Of a stretch of DNA of 64,000 nucleotides, positions 52,655 through 61,430 are shown in pieces (within the stretch, counting starts at the first letter, position 1; each line of letters opens with the position of its first letter). This stretch comes from Planktophila turicensis. GTDB lineage: Bacteria > Actinomycetota > Actinomycetes > Nanopelagicales > Nanopelagicaceae. Under the pieces are notes generated by a model. It was not told the DNA's origin. It searched no databases and saw only the letters and a list, made by a program, of their open reading frames with translations. The stretch lies in the NCBI GenBank assembly GCA_965234405.1, contig OZ248346.1; one strand, given 5' to 3'. The position numbers were made by a program, and so were the translations under genes.

Positions 52655-53745
52655 AGAAACTTCTTGTTGCCCTCTTTGCATCAGCTTTTCTTATCTCTCC
52701 ACCTGCACAAGCTGATACTCCGGTAACAAGAATTGTTGATAAACCACATACCAACTTTGCAGGCGAATTTCGTAATAATGAGTTAGCAACCAACTTACTT
52801 CCTGCCGGAAAACTTGGAAAGCTAATTTTTGATCAGCCGCTTTCTTCACGCACATATGTAATCGATGCAGCTCTCATCAAAGAAGTCCTTGATATGGCTG
52901 ATGGTTATTCGTATGCAGGTAAAGAAGATCTCGTCGGAGAAATCGTTGCAAAGAATTGGTTAGCGCAGCTCAAATTTGTCACTGTGCGAAATACTGTTGT
53001 TGCACTTCCTTTCGGTAACCCTGATGAAAAGTTGCTCAAGAGCATTGCTCCGAGTGAGTTAAAGTTTTATTCACAGTACGCTCAAGATTTTCTCGAAACG
53101 GCGTTAAATCGCCCGGTTGTCGCTCAAAATGGTTGGGGCACAGGAGTTTCACGCCTGAGCGATCAATTCATCAGCAGCTACACACAAAATCGCAGGTTAC
53201 TTACTGGGCTCTCGACCATAGTCTCTTCAGAAGAGATTACAGATTTACGTGCACGCCTTGCAGTTGTTATGAATCCAATTCTTACAAAAGATGAACAGGC
53301 ATTCTTTACATATAACGAGAAGATAGCTGTAAAGAAGATGGCTGGGCGCTTAAAGGTGATTCCTGGTCGTTATCAAATTACAACAACTGAAGCTAAGTTG
53401 CCGATTACTTTAGTAAATAACTTTGATACTGCAGCCGTCGTAAACGTTTCCCTGATTCCAATGAATTCACGTATTCAGATCGAGAATCTCAATAACATCA
53501 CTATTGCTCCAAAATCACGCCAGCAAATTCTTCTCGCTGTCGATGTGATTGCACCCGGATCCACTCTTGTTCTGGCACAACTCATGAACTTTAAAGGCCA
53601 GTTAGTTGGCGAAGTTTCCAAGCTTCATCTGACTGCCACCATTATTGATTCGCGTGTTGCATGGTTTACAACGGGCGCCGCAGTTCTACTCTTTATGGGC
53701 GCTGTAACGCAATCTGTCCGACGCGTCAGGAGGTCTCGTAAGTGA
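52651..53745 (+). CDS. Short DUF6049-like exported membrane protein
   Basis: A 364-residue protein with a signal peptide (MKKLLVALFASAFLISPPAQA), an extracytoplasmic body with a beta-rich, Ig-like segment (about 235-330) and a C-terminal transmembrane helix followed by a basic tail (RRVRRSRK). It occupies the place of Rv3909 between the Nudix gene and murJ, but is less than half that length (about 800 residues as I recall), so it appears to be a cut-down version. It starts at GTG and overlaps both neighbours by 4 bases. Function unknown; context suggests wall assembly. Confidence 0.85.
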   Translation: MKKLLVALFASAFLISPPAQADTPVTRIVDKPHTNFAGEFRNNELATNLLPAGKLGKLIFDQPLSSRTYVIDAALIKEVLDMADGYSYAGKEDLVGEIVAKNWLAQLKFVTVRNTVVALPFGNPDEKLLKSIAPSELKFYSQYAQDFLETALNRPVVAQNGWGTGVSRLSDQFISSYTQNRRLLTGLSTIVSSEEITDLRARLAVVMNPILTKDEQAFFTYNEKIAVKKMAGRLKVIPGRYQITTTEAKLPITLVNNFDTAAVVNVSLIPMNSRIQIENLNNITIAPKSRQQILLAVDVIAPGSTLVLAQLMNFKGQLVGEVSKLHLTATIIDSRVAWFTTGAAVLLFMGAVTQSVRRVRRSRK

Positions 53746-55376
53746 AGAATCACGAGCTCTTCCGCGCATCAGGAATCATGGCGATAGGAACAATCCTTTC
53801 TCGAATCACTGGATTTATTCGCGCATTGTTGGCAGTTGCTGTTCTTGGTACTGCGCTCTTGGCAGATACCTACAACGTGGCAAACACAATGCCTAATATT
53901 TTGTATAACTTACTTGTCGGTGGTGCGCTCACAGCGATCTTCGTTCCGCAGCTCGTTCGTTCGTTTTCAGATGAAGATGGCGGACATGGTTTCGCTTCTC
54001 GCCTGGTGACAACAATCTCTGGAATTCTCTTCCTTCTTGTCTTAGTTGGTGTTCTCTTTGCACCAGCTTTAGTTCGTCTCTATGCACCTGAATTCTCAAC
54101 GCCAGGTTTTGAAACAGAACGCGAAATCGCGATTGCATTTACTCGTTACTGCCTGCCTCAAATTTTCTTCCTTGGTTTATTCACCATGCTGGGCCAAGTA
54201 GCCAATGCGCGAGGCTCATTTGCACCCCTTATGTGGGCGCCAATCGCCAATAACCTCGTGGTTATTGTGGTCTTTGCCGCCATTCTTCTTACACAGCGCG
54301 CCATTGAAATCGGCACGATTACCGACCTTCAGGTGCAGCTTCTTGGATGGGGAACCACCCTCGGAGTTGTCGTTCAAGCGCTCATTTTGATTCCGGTTGT
54401 GAAGCGATCAGGAATTCACTTGCGCCCAATGTTTGGCGTTAAGGGCCTTGGAAAATCATTTGGCCTTGCGGGTTGGACTCTTGTTTATGTACTTGTATCG
54501 CAACTTGGTTATCTCGTCACAGTAAACGTTGCCACAAGTGCAGCGGTTCGAAGCGCACAAGCTGGAATTACAACAGGTGTTGGTTTTACGCCATATACAA
54601 GTGCGTACTACATCATGCTTCTTCCATATTCGATTGTGACAATTTCGATTGTTACCGCACTTCTTCCACATCTTTCAAAACTTGCTATTGCAAATAATGT
54701 TGAAGAAGTTCGCAAACAGTTGATTCGCGCTATTCGCATGGTTGGCGTTGTTACTGTTCCAAGCGCTGTTGCTCTTCTTCTCTTTGGTCCGTTGATGACA
54801 GAAGCTCTTTATATGGGCGTTAGTCTTGATGATGCTCGCTATATCGGCTTTGTTCTTTCAGCACTGAGCTTGGGTCTTGTTGCATTCTCAATTAACTTAA
54901 TTCTCATTCGTGGCTTTAACGCATTTGAAGATACCAAGACTCAGGTGACATCAATTGTCATCATCAACATCATCTCTGTCGCACTTTCGTATCTCTTCCT
55001 GGAAACCCTTGATAGCAACTGGGTCACCGTTGGCTTAGGTATTGCATTCTCAATCAGCTATATCGTCGGTCTATTTATTACGATCTCGCTTTTGAAGAAA
55101 CATGTAGGGCGCCTGCAGGTAAGCGAATTTGCTTCACAACATGGTCGCCTCTTGCTTGCCTCACTCATTGGCATGGTTCCATTCTTTGCAATCGCCCAAT
55201 ACTTCAACTGGGCATATGACGACACAACACTGGTGATGCGCATTATTCGTCTCGCCTTTGTTCTGGGCGGAAGCGGCTTGGCATACCTACTCTGCGCAAG
55301 AGCTCTGAAAGTGAGTGAAATCGCAGGCCTTAGAGGCTTCGCCACATCCGTCTTGCAACGTCGTCGCAAGAATTAA
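53742..55376 (+). CDS. murJ: Lipid II flippase MurJ
   Basis: A 544-residue protein with about 14 transmembrane helices of the MVF/MurJ family. The N-terminal GTILSRITGFIRALLAVAVLG and ADTYNVANTMPNILYNLLVGGALTAIFVP are characteristic. It moves lipid II to the outer membrane face for ponA and other synthases. It lacks the C-terminal pseudokinase and extracellular domains of mycobacterial MviN/MurJ. It starts at GTG 53742, overlapping the previous stop. Confidence 0.95.
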   Translation: MKNHELFRASGIMAIGTILSRITGFIRALLAVAVLGTALLADTYNVANTMPNILYNLLVGGALTAIFVPQLVRSFSDEDGGHGFASRLVTTISGILFLLVLVGVLFAPALVRLYAPEFSTPGFETEREIAIAFTRYCLPQIFFLGLFTMLGQVANARGSFAPLMWAPIANNLVVIVVFAAILLTQRAIEIGTITDLQVQLLGWGTTLGVVVQALILIPVVKRSGIHLRPMFGVKGLGKSFGLAGWTLVYVLVSQLGYLVTVNVATSAAVRSAQAGITTGVGFTPYTSAYYIMLLPYSIVTISIVTALLPHLSKLAIANNVEEVRKQLIRAIRMVGVVTVPSAVALLLFGPLMTEALYMGVSLDDARYIGFVLSALSLGLVAFSINLILIRGFNAFEDTKTQVTSIVIINIISVALSYLFLETLDSNWVTVGLGIAFSISYIVGLFITISLLKKHVGRLQVSEFASQHGRLLLASLIGMVPFFAIAQYFNWAYDDTTLVMRIIRLAFVLGGSGLAYLLCARALKVSEIAGLRGFATSVLQRRRKN

Positions 55377-55391
55377 GCGACCTACGCGCGG

Positions 55392-55397
55392 TATTGT
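55392..55397 (+). promoter_or_regulatory. -10 element of leaderless trxB
   Basis: TATTGT ends 6 nt before the trxB ATG at 55404. Confidence 0.55.
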
Positions 55398-55403
55398 CCG
55401 CTC

Positions 55404-56333
55404 ATGAGCACTGAAGTACGCGAACTCGTCATTGTTGGATCAGGTCCTGCCGGTTACACAGCTGCAATTTATGCAGCTCGCGCGCAGTTAAACCCAGTCA
55501 TCTATGAAGGTTCTGTTACTGCTGGTGGTGCACTTATGAACACCACTGAAGTTGAAAACTTCCCAGGATTTATCGACGGCATCATGGGTCCGGATCTCAT
55601 GGACAACATGCGTAAGCAAGCAAAGCGTTTTGGTGCTGAACTCATTACTGATGATGTTGTTGAAATGGATTTAACTGGCGATATCAAGATTATTAAAGAT
55701 GGTTCAGGAAATACCGTTCAGGCAAAAGCTGTCATCCTTGCGATGGGATCTGCTTACCGTGAAATTGGTCTTGAGAACGAGAAGCGCCTATCTGGTCGCG
55801 GTGTTTCATGGTGTGCAACCTGCGATGGTTTCTTCTTCCGCGATCAAACAATTGCTGTCGTTGGTGGCGGAGACTCTGCAGTTGAGGAAGCAACATTCCT
55901 TACTAAGTTTGCAAGCAAAGTTGTATTGATTCACCGTCGCGATGAACTTCGCGCATCAAAGATCATGCAAGAGCGCGCATTCGCTAATCCAAAGCTGGAA
56001 ATGTTGTGGGATACCGAAGTTATTGATGTCTTGGGTGCTGAAAAGGTTGAAGCACTTGAACTTCGTAATACAAAGACCGGCGAAGTCTCAAAGCGAGATT
56101 TCACAGGACTCTTCGTCGCAATCGGGCATATTCCGCGCTCTGAACTTGTTACATCTTCTGTAACTCTCGATGACGAGGGTTATGTAAAGGTCGAAGGGCG
56201 TTCAACCCGAACAAATCTTTCTGGAGTCTTCGCATGTGGCGACTTGGTGGATCACACCTACCGTCAGGCAATTACTGCAGCAGGTTCTGGATGCCAGGCG
56301 GCTCTAGACGCTGAAAAATTCTTATCCCACTAG
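55404..56333 (+). CDS. trxB: Thioredoxin reductase
   Basis: A 309-residue FAD enzyme that uses NADPH to reduce thioredoxin. It has the FAD motif GSGPAGYTAAIYAAR, the redox-active CATC (Cys137, Cys140) and the NADPH motif VVGGGDSAVEEA, and ends with the FAD-binding ACGDLVD. It is followed 36 bp later by trxA, its substrate. In mycobacteria sigM lies between murJ and trxB; here the gap is only 27 bp. Confidence 0.98.
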   Translation: MSTEVRELVIVGSGPAGYTAAIYAARAQLNPVIYEGSVTAGGALMNTTEVENFPGFIDGIMGPDLMDNMRKQAKRFGAELITDDVVEMDLTGDIKIIKDGSGNTVQAKAVILAMGSAYREIGLENEKRLSGRGVSWCATCDGFFFRDQTIAVVGGGDSAVEEATFLTKFASKVVLIHRRDELRASKIMQERAFANPKLEMLWDTEVIDVLGAEKVEALELRNTKTGEVSKRDFTGLFVAIGHIPRSELVTSSVTLDDEGYVKVEGRSTRTNLSGVFACGDLVDHTYRQAITAAGSGCQAALDAEKFLSH

Positions 56334-56369
56334 TAATCTAACTGTCATACAAAACAAATAGGAGTAACG

Positions 56370-56693
56370 ATGAGCGCACCAACTAAGGTCACAGCAGCTG
56401 ATTTCGATCAGGTTGTACTAAAGAGCAGCACACCAGTTTTGGTTGATTTCTGGGCTGAATGGTGCGGACCTTGCCGCGCAATCGCTCCAATCCTTGATGA
56501 CATTGCAGCCGAACACGGCGACAAGCTCAAGATCGTAAAGCTCAATACTGATGAAGAGTCAGCAATCGCTATTAAGTATGGAGTTACATCAATTCCAATG
56601 CTCAATGTTTATGTCAACGGTGAAGTTGTTAAGACAATCATCGGTGCAAAGCCAAAGCCAGCTCTTCTCAAAGAGCTCGAAGGCTTCATTTAA
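56370..56693 (+). CDS. trxA: Thioredoxin
   Basis: A 107-residue thioredoxin with the active site WCGPC (Cys32, Cys35), the cis-proline region SIPMLNVY and normal length. It reduces protein disulfides in the cytoplasm. AGGAG lies 7 nt before the ATG, so unlike trxB it has a clear ribosome binding site. Confidence 0.98.
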   Translation: MSAPTKVTAADFDQVVLKSSTPVLVDFWAEWCGPCRAIAPILDDIAAEHGDKLKIVKLNTDEESAIAIKYGVTSIPMLNVYVNGEVVKTIIGAKPKPALLKELEGFI

Positions 56694-56721
56694 TCAACGC
56701 CCTCACGGGACGGATTAATTT

Positions 56722-57723
56722 ATGAAAGAGATGTCTCCCGACGAGATTCGCTCTTTCCAACAAGAACGTGGCCTCCATGTAACTGGCGAACTTAACGACG
56801 CCACAATTCGCGCACTCGATGAGTCGCGCTGGAAACTTGGAGATCGCTCTCTCTATCTACTGAACTCTCCGATGATGCGCGGTGATGATGTAGCTGCGTT
56901 GCAATCACGTCTGACTGAGATGGGTTTCAACTGCGGTCGTGTTGATGGAATCTTTGGTGAGATGACCGAAGCTGCAGTTAAGGAGTTTCAACAATCTGTC
57001 GGTGTTAGGGTTGATGGCAAGTGCGGTCCAGCAACAATCATCGCACTCCTTCGACTTACAAAGATTGTCTCTGGTGGTGCACCTGGCGCGCTTCGCGAAA
57101 GTGCAGCGCAGAAAAATCGCGGACCAGCACTTGCAAACAAAGTAATTGTTATTGATCCTGCATCAAATGAATATGAAGCAGAGATTGTTTATGACATTGC
57201 GCAGCGCCTAGAAGGTCGTTTACTTGCACTCGGCGCCAGTGTCTTCTTAACTCGCGGTGCTCATAACAATCCAACAGAAGCAGAACGAATCTCATTCACT
57301 AATCAAAATGGCGCAGATCTTTTGATCTCACTTCACGTTGATCACTATTCAAATCCATCTGCGCGTGGCGTTGCTACCTTCTTTTATGGCAGCGATCAGC
57401 ATGGTGTGCACTCAATTGTGGGCGAACGTTTTGCATCCCTTGTACAGCGCGAAATTTGCGCGCGTACCGATTTCCTTAACTGCCGCACCCATGCCAAGAC
57501 CTGGGATTCACTCCGTCTTACAAAGGCGCCAGCTGTTCGAGTAGATCTTGGTTATGCAACCAATGAAGGCGATGCCGCGCGACTTGCCCGCCCTGATTTC
57601 CGCGATACCGTCGCCGAAAGTTTCGTTATTGCGATTCAGCGCCTCTATTTAGCTGCTGAAGATGATGCAAAGACCGGAACGCTTCGAATTTCAGACCTAC
57701 GTAGCGCAGGTATTCGCCGCTAA
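56722..57723 (+). CDS. cwlM: CwlM-like peptidoglycan pseudo-amidase
   Basis: A 333-residue protein with two peptidoglycan-binding-like repeats (about 5-40 and 54-112) and an Amidase_3 fold domain (about 140-310). There is no signal peptide. The active site is degraded: the first zinc His motif DPGHGG reads DPAS at 145-148 with the following loop deleted, and the catalytic Glu is Asp275 (VRVDLGYATNEGD). His205 (LHVDH) remains. In mycobacteria CwlM is a cytoplasmic PknB substrate that activates MurA and also binds MurJ. The tail (AKTGTLRISD, Thr318 and Thr320) is a possible phosphorylation site. Position after trxA matches Rv3915. Confidence 0.9.
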   Translation: MKEMSPDEIRSFQQERGLHVTGELNDATIRALDESRWKLGDRSLYLLNSPMMRGDDVAALQSRLTEMGFNCGRVDGIFGEMTEAAVKEFQQSVGVRVDGKCGPATIIALLRLTKIVSGGAPGALRESAAQKNRGPALANKVIVIDPASNEYEAEIVYDIAQRLEGRLLALGASVFLTRGAHNNPTEAERISFTNQNGADLLISLHVDHYSNPSARGVATFFYGSDQHGVHSIVGERFASLVQREICARTDFLNCRTHAKTWDSLRLTKAPAVRVDLGYATNEGDAARLARPDFRDTVAESFVIAIQRLYLAAEDDAKTGTLRISDLRSAGIRR

Positions 57724-57765
57724 TCAGCGCACAACCTTCTAAAGGTTTGTGGGAGACTTCTACCT

Positions 57766-59025
57766 ATGTCCGATATTTCAATTCGCTATCAAACTGGTGC
57801 TCCACAACATCTCGAAACGAGATTTGCTGCGCGAGCCGCCGGAATGTTGCCTTCTGAAATTCGCGCCCTCTTTGCTGTCGCGTCACGCCCTGAAATCGTT
57901 TCACTCGCAGGTGGAATGCCAAATCTTTCAGCACTTCCAATGGAGATGATGGCTGGCGTTGTTAACGAACTTATTCTTACCAACGGCTCTGAAGCACTTC
58001 AATATGGAAGCGGTCAAGGACATCCAAAACTTCGCGAACAAATCTGCGATGTCATGGCGCTCGAAGGTATTCGCGCAAATGCTGATGACATTGTTGTAAC
58101 AACTGGTTCGCAGCAAGCTCTCGACCTTATTTCACGCATCTTTATCGATCCAGGCGACGTTGTTCTTGTTGAAGCACCTTCATATGTCGGCGCTCTCGGA
58201 ACATTCCGCCAATACGAAGCATCTGTTGTTCACGTCGAGATGGATCACGATGGAATGATTCCTGATTCACTGCGCGCCGCAATTAAGAGCGTTCGTGCAG
58301 CTGGTCGCAAGATTAAGTTCTTGTATTTGATTCCGAATTACCAAAATCCAACAGGAGTCTGCCTTCCTGCAGATCGCCGCACAGAAATCTTAAATATCTG
58401 TCGCGAAGCAGAAATTTTCGTCGTTGAAGATAACCCTTACGGCCTACTGGGCTTCGATAAACCATCACCGAATGCGATGCGCGCTGAAGATTCAGAGAAC
58501 GTCATCTATTTAGGCTCATTCTCAAAGACAATCGCATCAGGACTTCGTGTGGGCTGGGCGCTTGTTCCACAATCTTTGAAGGATAAGTTAGTCATTGCGT
58601 CTGAGTCATCAATCTTGTGTCCATCAAACTTCACACAGCTAACAATTTCTAGTTATTTAGCTGATCAGCCATGGCGCGATCAGATTGCAAGCTTCTGCGA
58701 GCTCTATAAGGTCCGCCGCGATGCGATGTTGGAGTCCCTTGAGCAACATTTCCCAATGGAAGCAACATGGACAAAGCCTGGTGGCGGTTTCTATGTCTGG
58801 GTCAATCTTCCTGCTGAAATCGATACAAAGGCTCTGATGCCAAAGGCGATTGTTGCAAAGGTTGCTTACGTTCCAGGAAATGCCTTCTATGCAGATGGAC
58901 TTGGTTCTTGGTCGATGCGTCTTTCATATTGCCACCCAACACCAGAAAGAATTCGTGAAGGCGTAAAGGCTCTTGGTGGAGTAATTAAGCAAGAGATGAA
59001 GCGCCGCGGTACAGCGCTTAATTAA
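57766..59025 (+). CDS. PLP-dependent aminotransferase, class I/II
   Basis: A 419-residue fold-type I aminotransferase. The PLP lysine lies in GSFSKTIASGLRVGW, and YGSGQGHPKLREQI, PNYQNPTGVCLP and VVEDNPYG are typical of the 2-aminoadipate (LysN) / MocR-like subgroup. The substrate is uncertain; branched-chain, aromatic and alpha-aminoadipate donors are all possible. GGGAG lies 10 nt before the ATG. It converges with parB at an 8-bp gap. Confidence 0.92.
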   Translation: MSDISIRYQTGAPQHLETRFAARAAGMLPSEIRALFAVASRPEIVSLAGGMPNLSALPMEMMAGVVNELILTNGSEALQYGSGQGHPKLREQICDVMALEGIRANADDIVVTTGSQQALDLISRIFIDPGDVVLVEAPSYVGALGTFRQYEASVVHVEMDHDGMIPDSLRAAIKSVRAAGRKIKFLYLIPNYQNPTGVCLPADRRTEILNICREAEIFVVEDNPYGLLGFDKPSPNAMRAEDSENVIYLGSFSKTIASGLRVGWALVPQSLKDKLVIASESSILCPSNFTQLTISSYLADQPWRDQIASFCELYKVRRDAMLESLEQHFPMEATWTKPGGGFYVWVNLPAEIDTKALMPKAIVAKVAYVPGNAFYADGLGSWSMRLSYCHPTPERIREGVKALGGVIKQEMKRRGTALN

Positions 59026-59033
59026 TTTTTCTC

Positions 59034-59900
59034 TTACTTACCTTCGATTAAATCAACGATGCGCTGAAGATCTTCGCTGCCTGCAAATTCAATAACAATC
59101 TTGCCTTTGCCCTTACCTGTCTCCACGTTCACCCGTGTATCGAGGTAATCGCTCAATAGTTCTGCAGCCGCTAGCCCCGCACCTGATACGCCCTTAACAG
59201 AAGACTTCTTTGTTGTTTTAGTCGATGGCTTCATCGTTGCAATGATCTCTTCAACTGCGCGTACTGATAAACCTTCAGCGACGATACGTGAAGCAAGTTT
59301 TTCAATATCGGCTGAATCCGTAAGTCCCAAAAGTGCACGCGCATGTCCTGCAGAAATTACTCCAGCAGCAACTCTGCGCTGCACAGCATCTGGCAGATTA
59401 AGTAAACGAATTGTGTTTGAAATCAGTGGGCGTGAACGGCCGAGCTTGAGTGCAAGTTCATCATGTGTGCAGCCAAAGTCGGTAAGAAGTTGTGCATATG
59501 CAGCACCTTCTTCAAGTGGGTTGAGATTGCTGCGGTGGATATTTTCAATCAAAGCTTCGCGTAATAACTCGTTATCTGGAGTCTGGCGAATAATGACAGG
59601 AATTGAAGTTAAACCCGCTGCCTTTGCTGCGCGGAAGCGACGCTCTCCCATAATGAGTTCGTACTTGTTTTCAGAAACTTTACGGACAACAGGTGGTTGC
59701 AAAATTCCAATTGATTTAATCGATGCGATTAATTCATTGAGTGCAGTCTCATCAAAGACTGTACGTGGCTGACGTGGGTTAGGAAAAATCTGGTTAACAG
59801 GAATTTCATTCTGTTGTGCAACTTCTGTTCCGGCAACAGTTAGAGATGTTGGAATCAGTGAATCAAGATTTGTTCCGAGTCCGCCGCGCTTGACTGCCAT
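59034..59900 (-). CDS. parB: Chromosome-partitioning protein ParB
   Basis: A 288-residue CTP-dependent DNA clamp. The N-terminal nucleotide domain has NPRQPRTVFDE and IMGERRFRAAK. The central helix-turn-helix (TDFGCTHDELALKLGRSRPLISNTIRLLNLP) reads parS, and the C-terminus dimerises. It loads at parS and spreads. parB overlaps the parA stop by one base. Confidence 0.98.
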   Translation of the reverse strand: MAVKRGGLGTNLDSLIPTSLTVAGTEVAQQNEIPVNQIFPNPRQPRTVFDETALNELIASIKSIGILQPPVVRKVSENKYELIMGERRFRAAKAAGLTSIPVIIRQTPDNELLREALIENIHRSNLNPLEEGAAYAQLLTDFGCTHDELALKLGRSRPLISNTIRLLNLPDAVQRRVAAGVISAGHARALLGLTDSADIEKLASRIVAEGLSVRAVEEIIATMKPSTKTTKKSSVKGVSGAGLAAAELLSDYLDTRVNVETGKGKGKIVIEFAGSEDLQRIVDLIEGK

Positions 59901-60802
59901 TATGCGATTCCACCTTTGTAATTAATGCTGACAACATTTGAATCAAAGACAACTTCATCTTTCGCCTTGCCGCGTTCAGCAATTTCGCGCGCAACCTGCA
60001 TATACGCAATTGCTCCAGGTGAAAGTGGATCGTAAGTCATAACAGTCTGGTTATACGAAGGAGCTTCAGATACGCGCACTGCACGGGGAATTGGAATATC
60101 AATAAGTTCATTCGGGAAGTGCGAGCGAACATTTGCTGCAACATCATTTGATAGACGGGTACGTGAATCAAACATTGTTAAGACAATTGTTGAAAGGTTG
60201 AGTGATGGATTCAAACGTTTCTTAACAACGCCATATGTTTCAAGAAGTTGTGACAAACCTTCGAGTGCGTAGTACTCAGTTTGAATTGGAATTAACAACT
60301 CTTTCGATGCCGCAAATGCATTGATAGTTAATAAACCAAGTGATGGTGGGCAATCAATAAAAACATAATCGTAATTAACTGAGATTGAATCAATTGCTTC
60401 TTTCAATTGCAGTTCGCGTGCAACCATTGAAACTAAATTGATTTCAGCATTTGCAAGCGATGTATTTGATGAAACACAATCAAGAACAGGAAAGCCTGCA
60501 ACTTTCTGAACAACTTCAGACATCTGCGCGCTACCCATCAAAACTTCATACACACCGGCGCTATCACGATGTTCAACGCCAAGGGCGGTCGATGCGTTGC
60601 CCTGTGGATCAAGATCGATAACGAGGACTCGAAGGCCCCCCATAGCCATGGCGGCTGCGATATTGACGGTGGTGGTGGTCTTACCTACCCCGCCCTTCTG
60701 GTTGGCGACGGTGAAGATGCGGGTTGAGGTTGGCTTAGCCATCGCCTCTTTGAGACGGCGGACGCCTACGACTTTGGTTTCACGTGAATCATCGCCCGAC
60801 AT
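59900..60802 (-). CDS. parA: Chromosome-partitioning ATPase ParA
   Basis: A 300-residue deviant Walker ATPase. Walker A KGGVGKTTT, the Walker A' region LVIDLDPQGNAS and the FIDCPPSLG motif are intact. ATP-bound ParA coats the nucleoid and pulls ParB-parS complexes toward the pole. The N-terminal about 25 residues are an extension typical of actinobacteria. The codons for DDSRET contain a parS-like sequence. The ATG is 6 nt after a TAGATT -10 hexamer, so parAB seems to have its own leaderless promoter. Confidence 0.98.
   Translation of the reverse strand: MSGDDSRETKVVGVRRLKEAMAKPTSTRIFTVANQKGGVGKTTTTVNIAAAMAMGGLRVLVIDLDPQGNASTALGVEHRDSAGVYEVLMGSAQMSEVVQKVAGFPVLDCVSSNTSLANAEINLVSMVARELQLKEAIDSISVNYDYVFIDCPPSLGLLTINAFAASKELLIPIQTEYYALEGLSQLLETYGVVKKRLNPSLNLSTIVLTMFDSRTRLSNDVAANVRSHFPNELIDIPIPRAVRVSEAPSYNQTVMTYDPLSPGAIAYMQVAREIAERGKAKDEVVFDSNVVSINYKGGIA
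60776..60791. promoter_or_regulatory. Second parS-like site inside parA
   Basis: GGTTTCACGTGAATCA matches 14 of 16 positions of TGTTNCACGTGAAACA and keeps the central GTTTCACGTGAA. It lies within the first codons of parA. Confidence 0.6.
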
Positions 60803-60808
60803 GTGGGC

Positions 60809-60814
60809 AATCTA
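60809..60814 (-). promoter_or_regulatory. -10 element of leaderless parA
   Basis: TAGATT on the minus strand ends 6 nt before the parA ATG. It lies in the 29-bp gap after rsmG. Confidence 0.5.
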
Positions 60815-60831
60815 AGCACTAAAGGTTCCCC

Positions 60832-61422
60832 TTAAGAAACGGGTGTTCCTTTGCGGAGCTCGACGATACGTCCCAAGCCCACTCCCTCAAGATCAATCTC
60901 GTGAAGCTTGGCATTCTTCATGCCCGCCATCTCAGCGGCAGCCCCTTCCCCCTTCATTGCAAGGAGGGCGCCATTGGTCTTGACCATATGCCAGCTCATC
61001 TTCTTCAACTTCTCAAGCGGGGCAACGGCGCGGGCGGTGACAAAATCAGCTGTCTTCTTTACATCCTGAGCACGGCCACGGATAACTTCAATCTCAGTCC
61101 CTGCAGTTGCCTCTTTGAGGAACTCAACCCGGCGCTCTAGAGGTTCAATGAGCGTGACTTTGAGGTCTGGGCGGGCCAGAGCGATGACGATTCCAGGAAG
61201 ACCTGCCCCTGAACCGATATCAAAGAGGGATGCTCCCTGCGGTAGAAGGGTCGTTACATGGAGGCAGTTAAAGATATGGCGATCCCAGATGCGCTCGCCC
61301 TCGCGAGGCCCAATGAGGCCACGCTCAATTCCGGCGGTGACAAGGAATTCGGCATAGGCGCGAATCTCAGCTTCGCGCTCTGGAAAGTAGCGGCCGACTA
61401 GCCCCTCTACTGAATGTTCCAC
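60832..61422 (-). CDS. rsmG: 16S rRNA (guanine-527-N7)-methyltransferase
   Basis: A 196-residue SAM-dependent methyltransferase (GidB). The SAM-binding loop is FDIGSGAGLPGIVIAL, followed by LIEPLERRVEFLKE and TARAVAPLEKL. It methylates G527 of 16S rRNA, a site linked to streptomycin response. The start is GTG 61422, which lies within a parS sequence. It follows jag by 6 bp and precedes parA in the standard actinobacterial order. Confidence 0.96.
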   Translation of the reverse strand: MEHSVEGLVGRYFPEREAEIRAYAEFLVTAGIERGLIGPREGERIWDRHIFNCLHVTTLLPQGASLFDIGSGAGLPGIVIALARPDLKVTLIEPLERRVEFLKEATAGTEIEVIRGRAQDVKKTADFVTARAVAPLEKLKKMSWHMVKTNGALLAMKGEGAAAEMAGMKNAKLHEIDLEGVGLGRIVELRKGTPVS

Positions 61423-61430
61423 GTGAAACT
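61415..61430. promoter_or_regulatory. parS site across the jag stop and rsmG start
   Basis: TGTTCCACGTGAAACT matches 15 of 16 positions of the ParB target TGTTNCACGTGAAACA. It covers most of the jag stop codon (61431-61429) and the rsmG GTG start (61422-61420), about 0.6 kb from parA. Confidence 0.9.
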
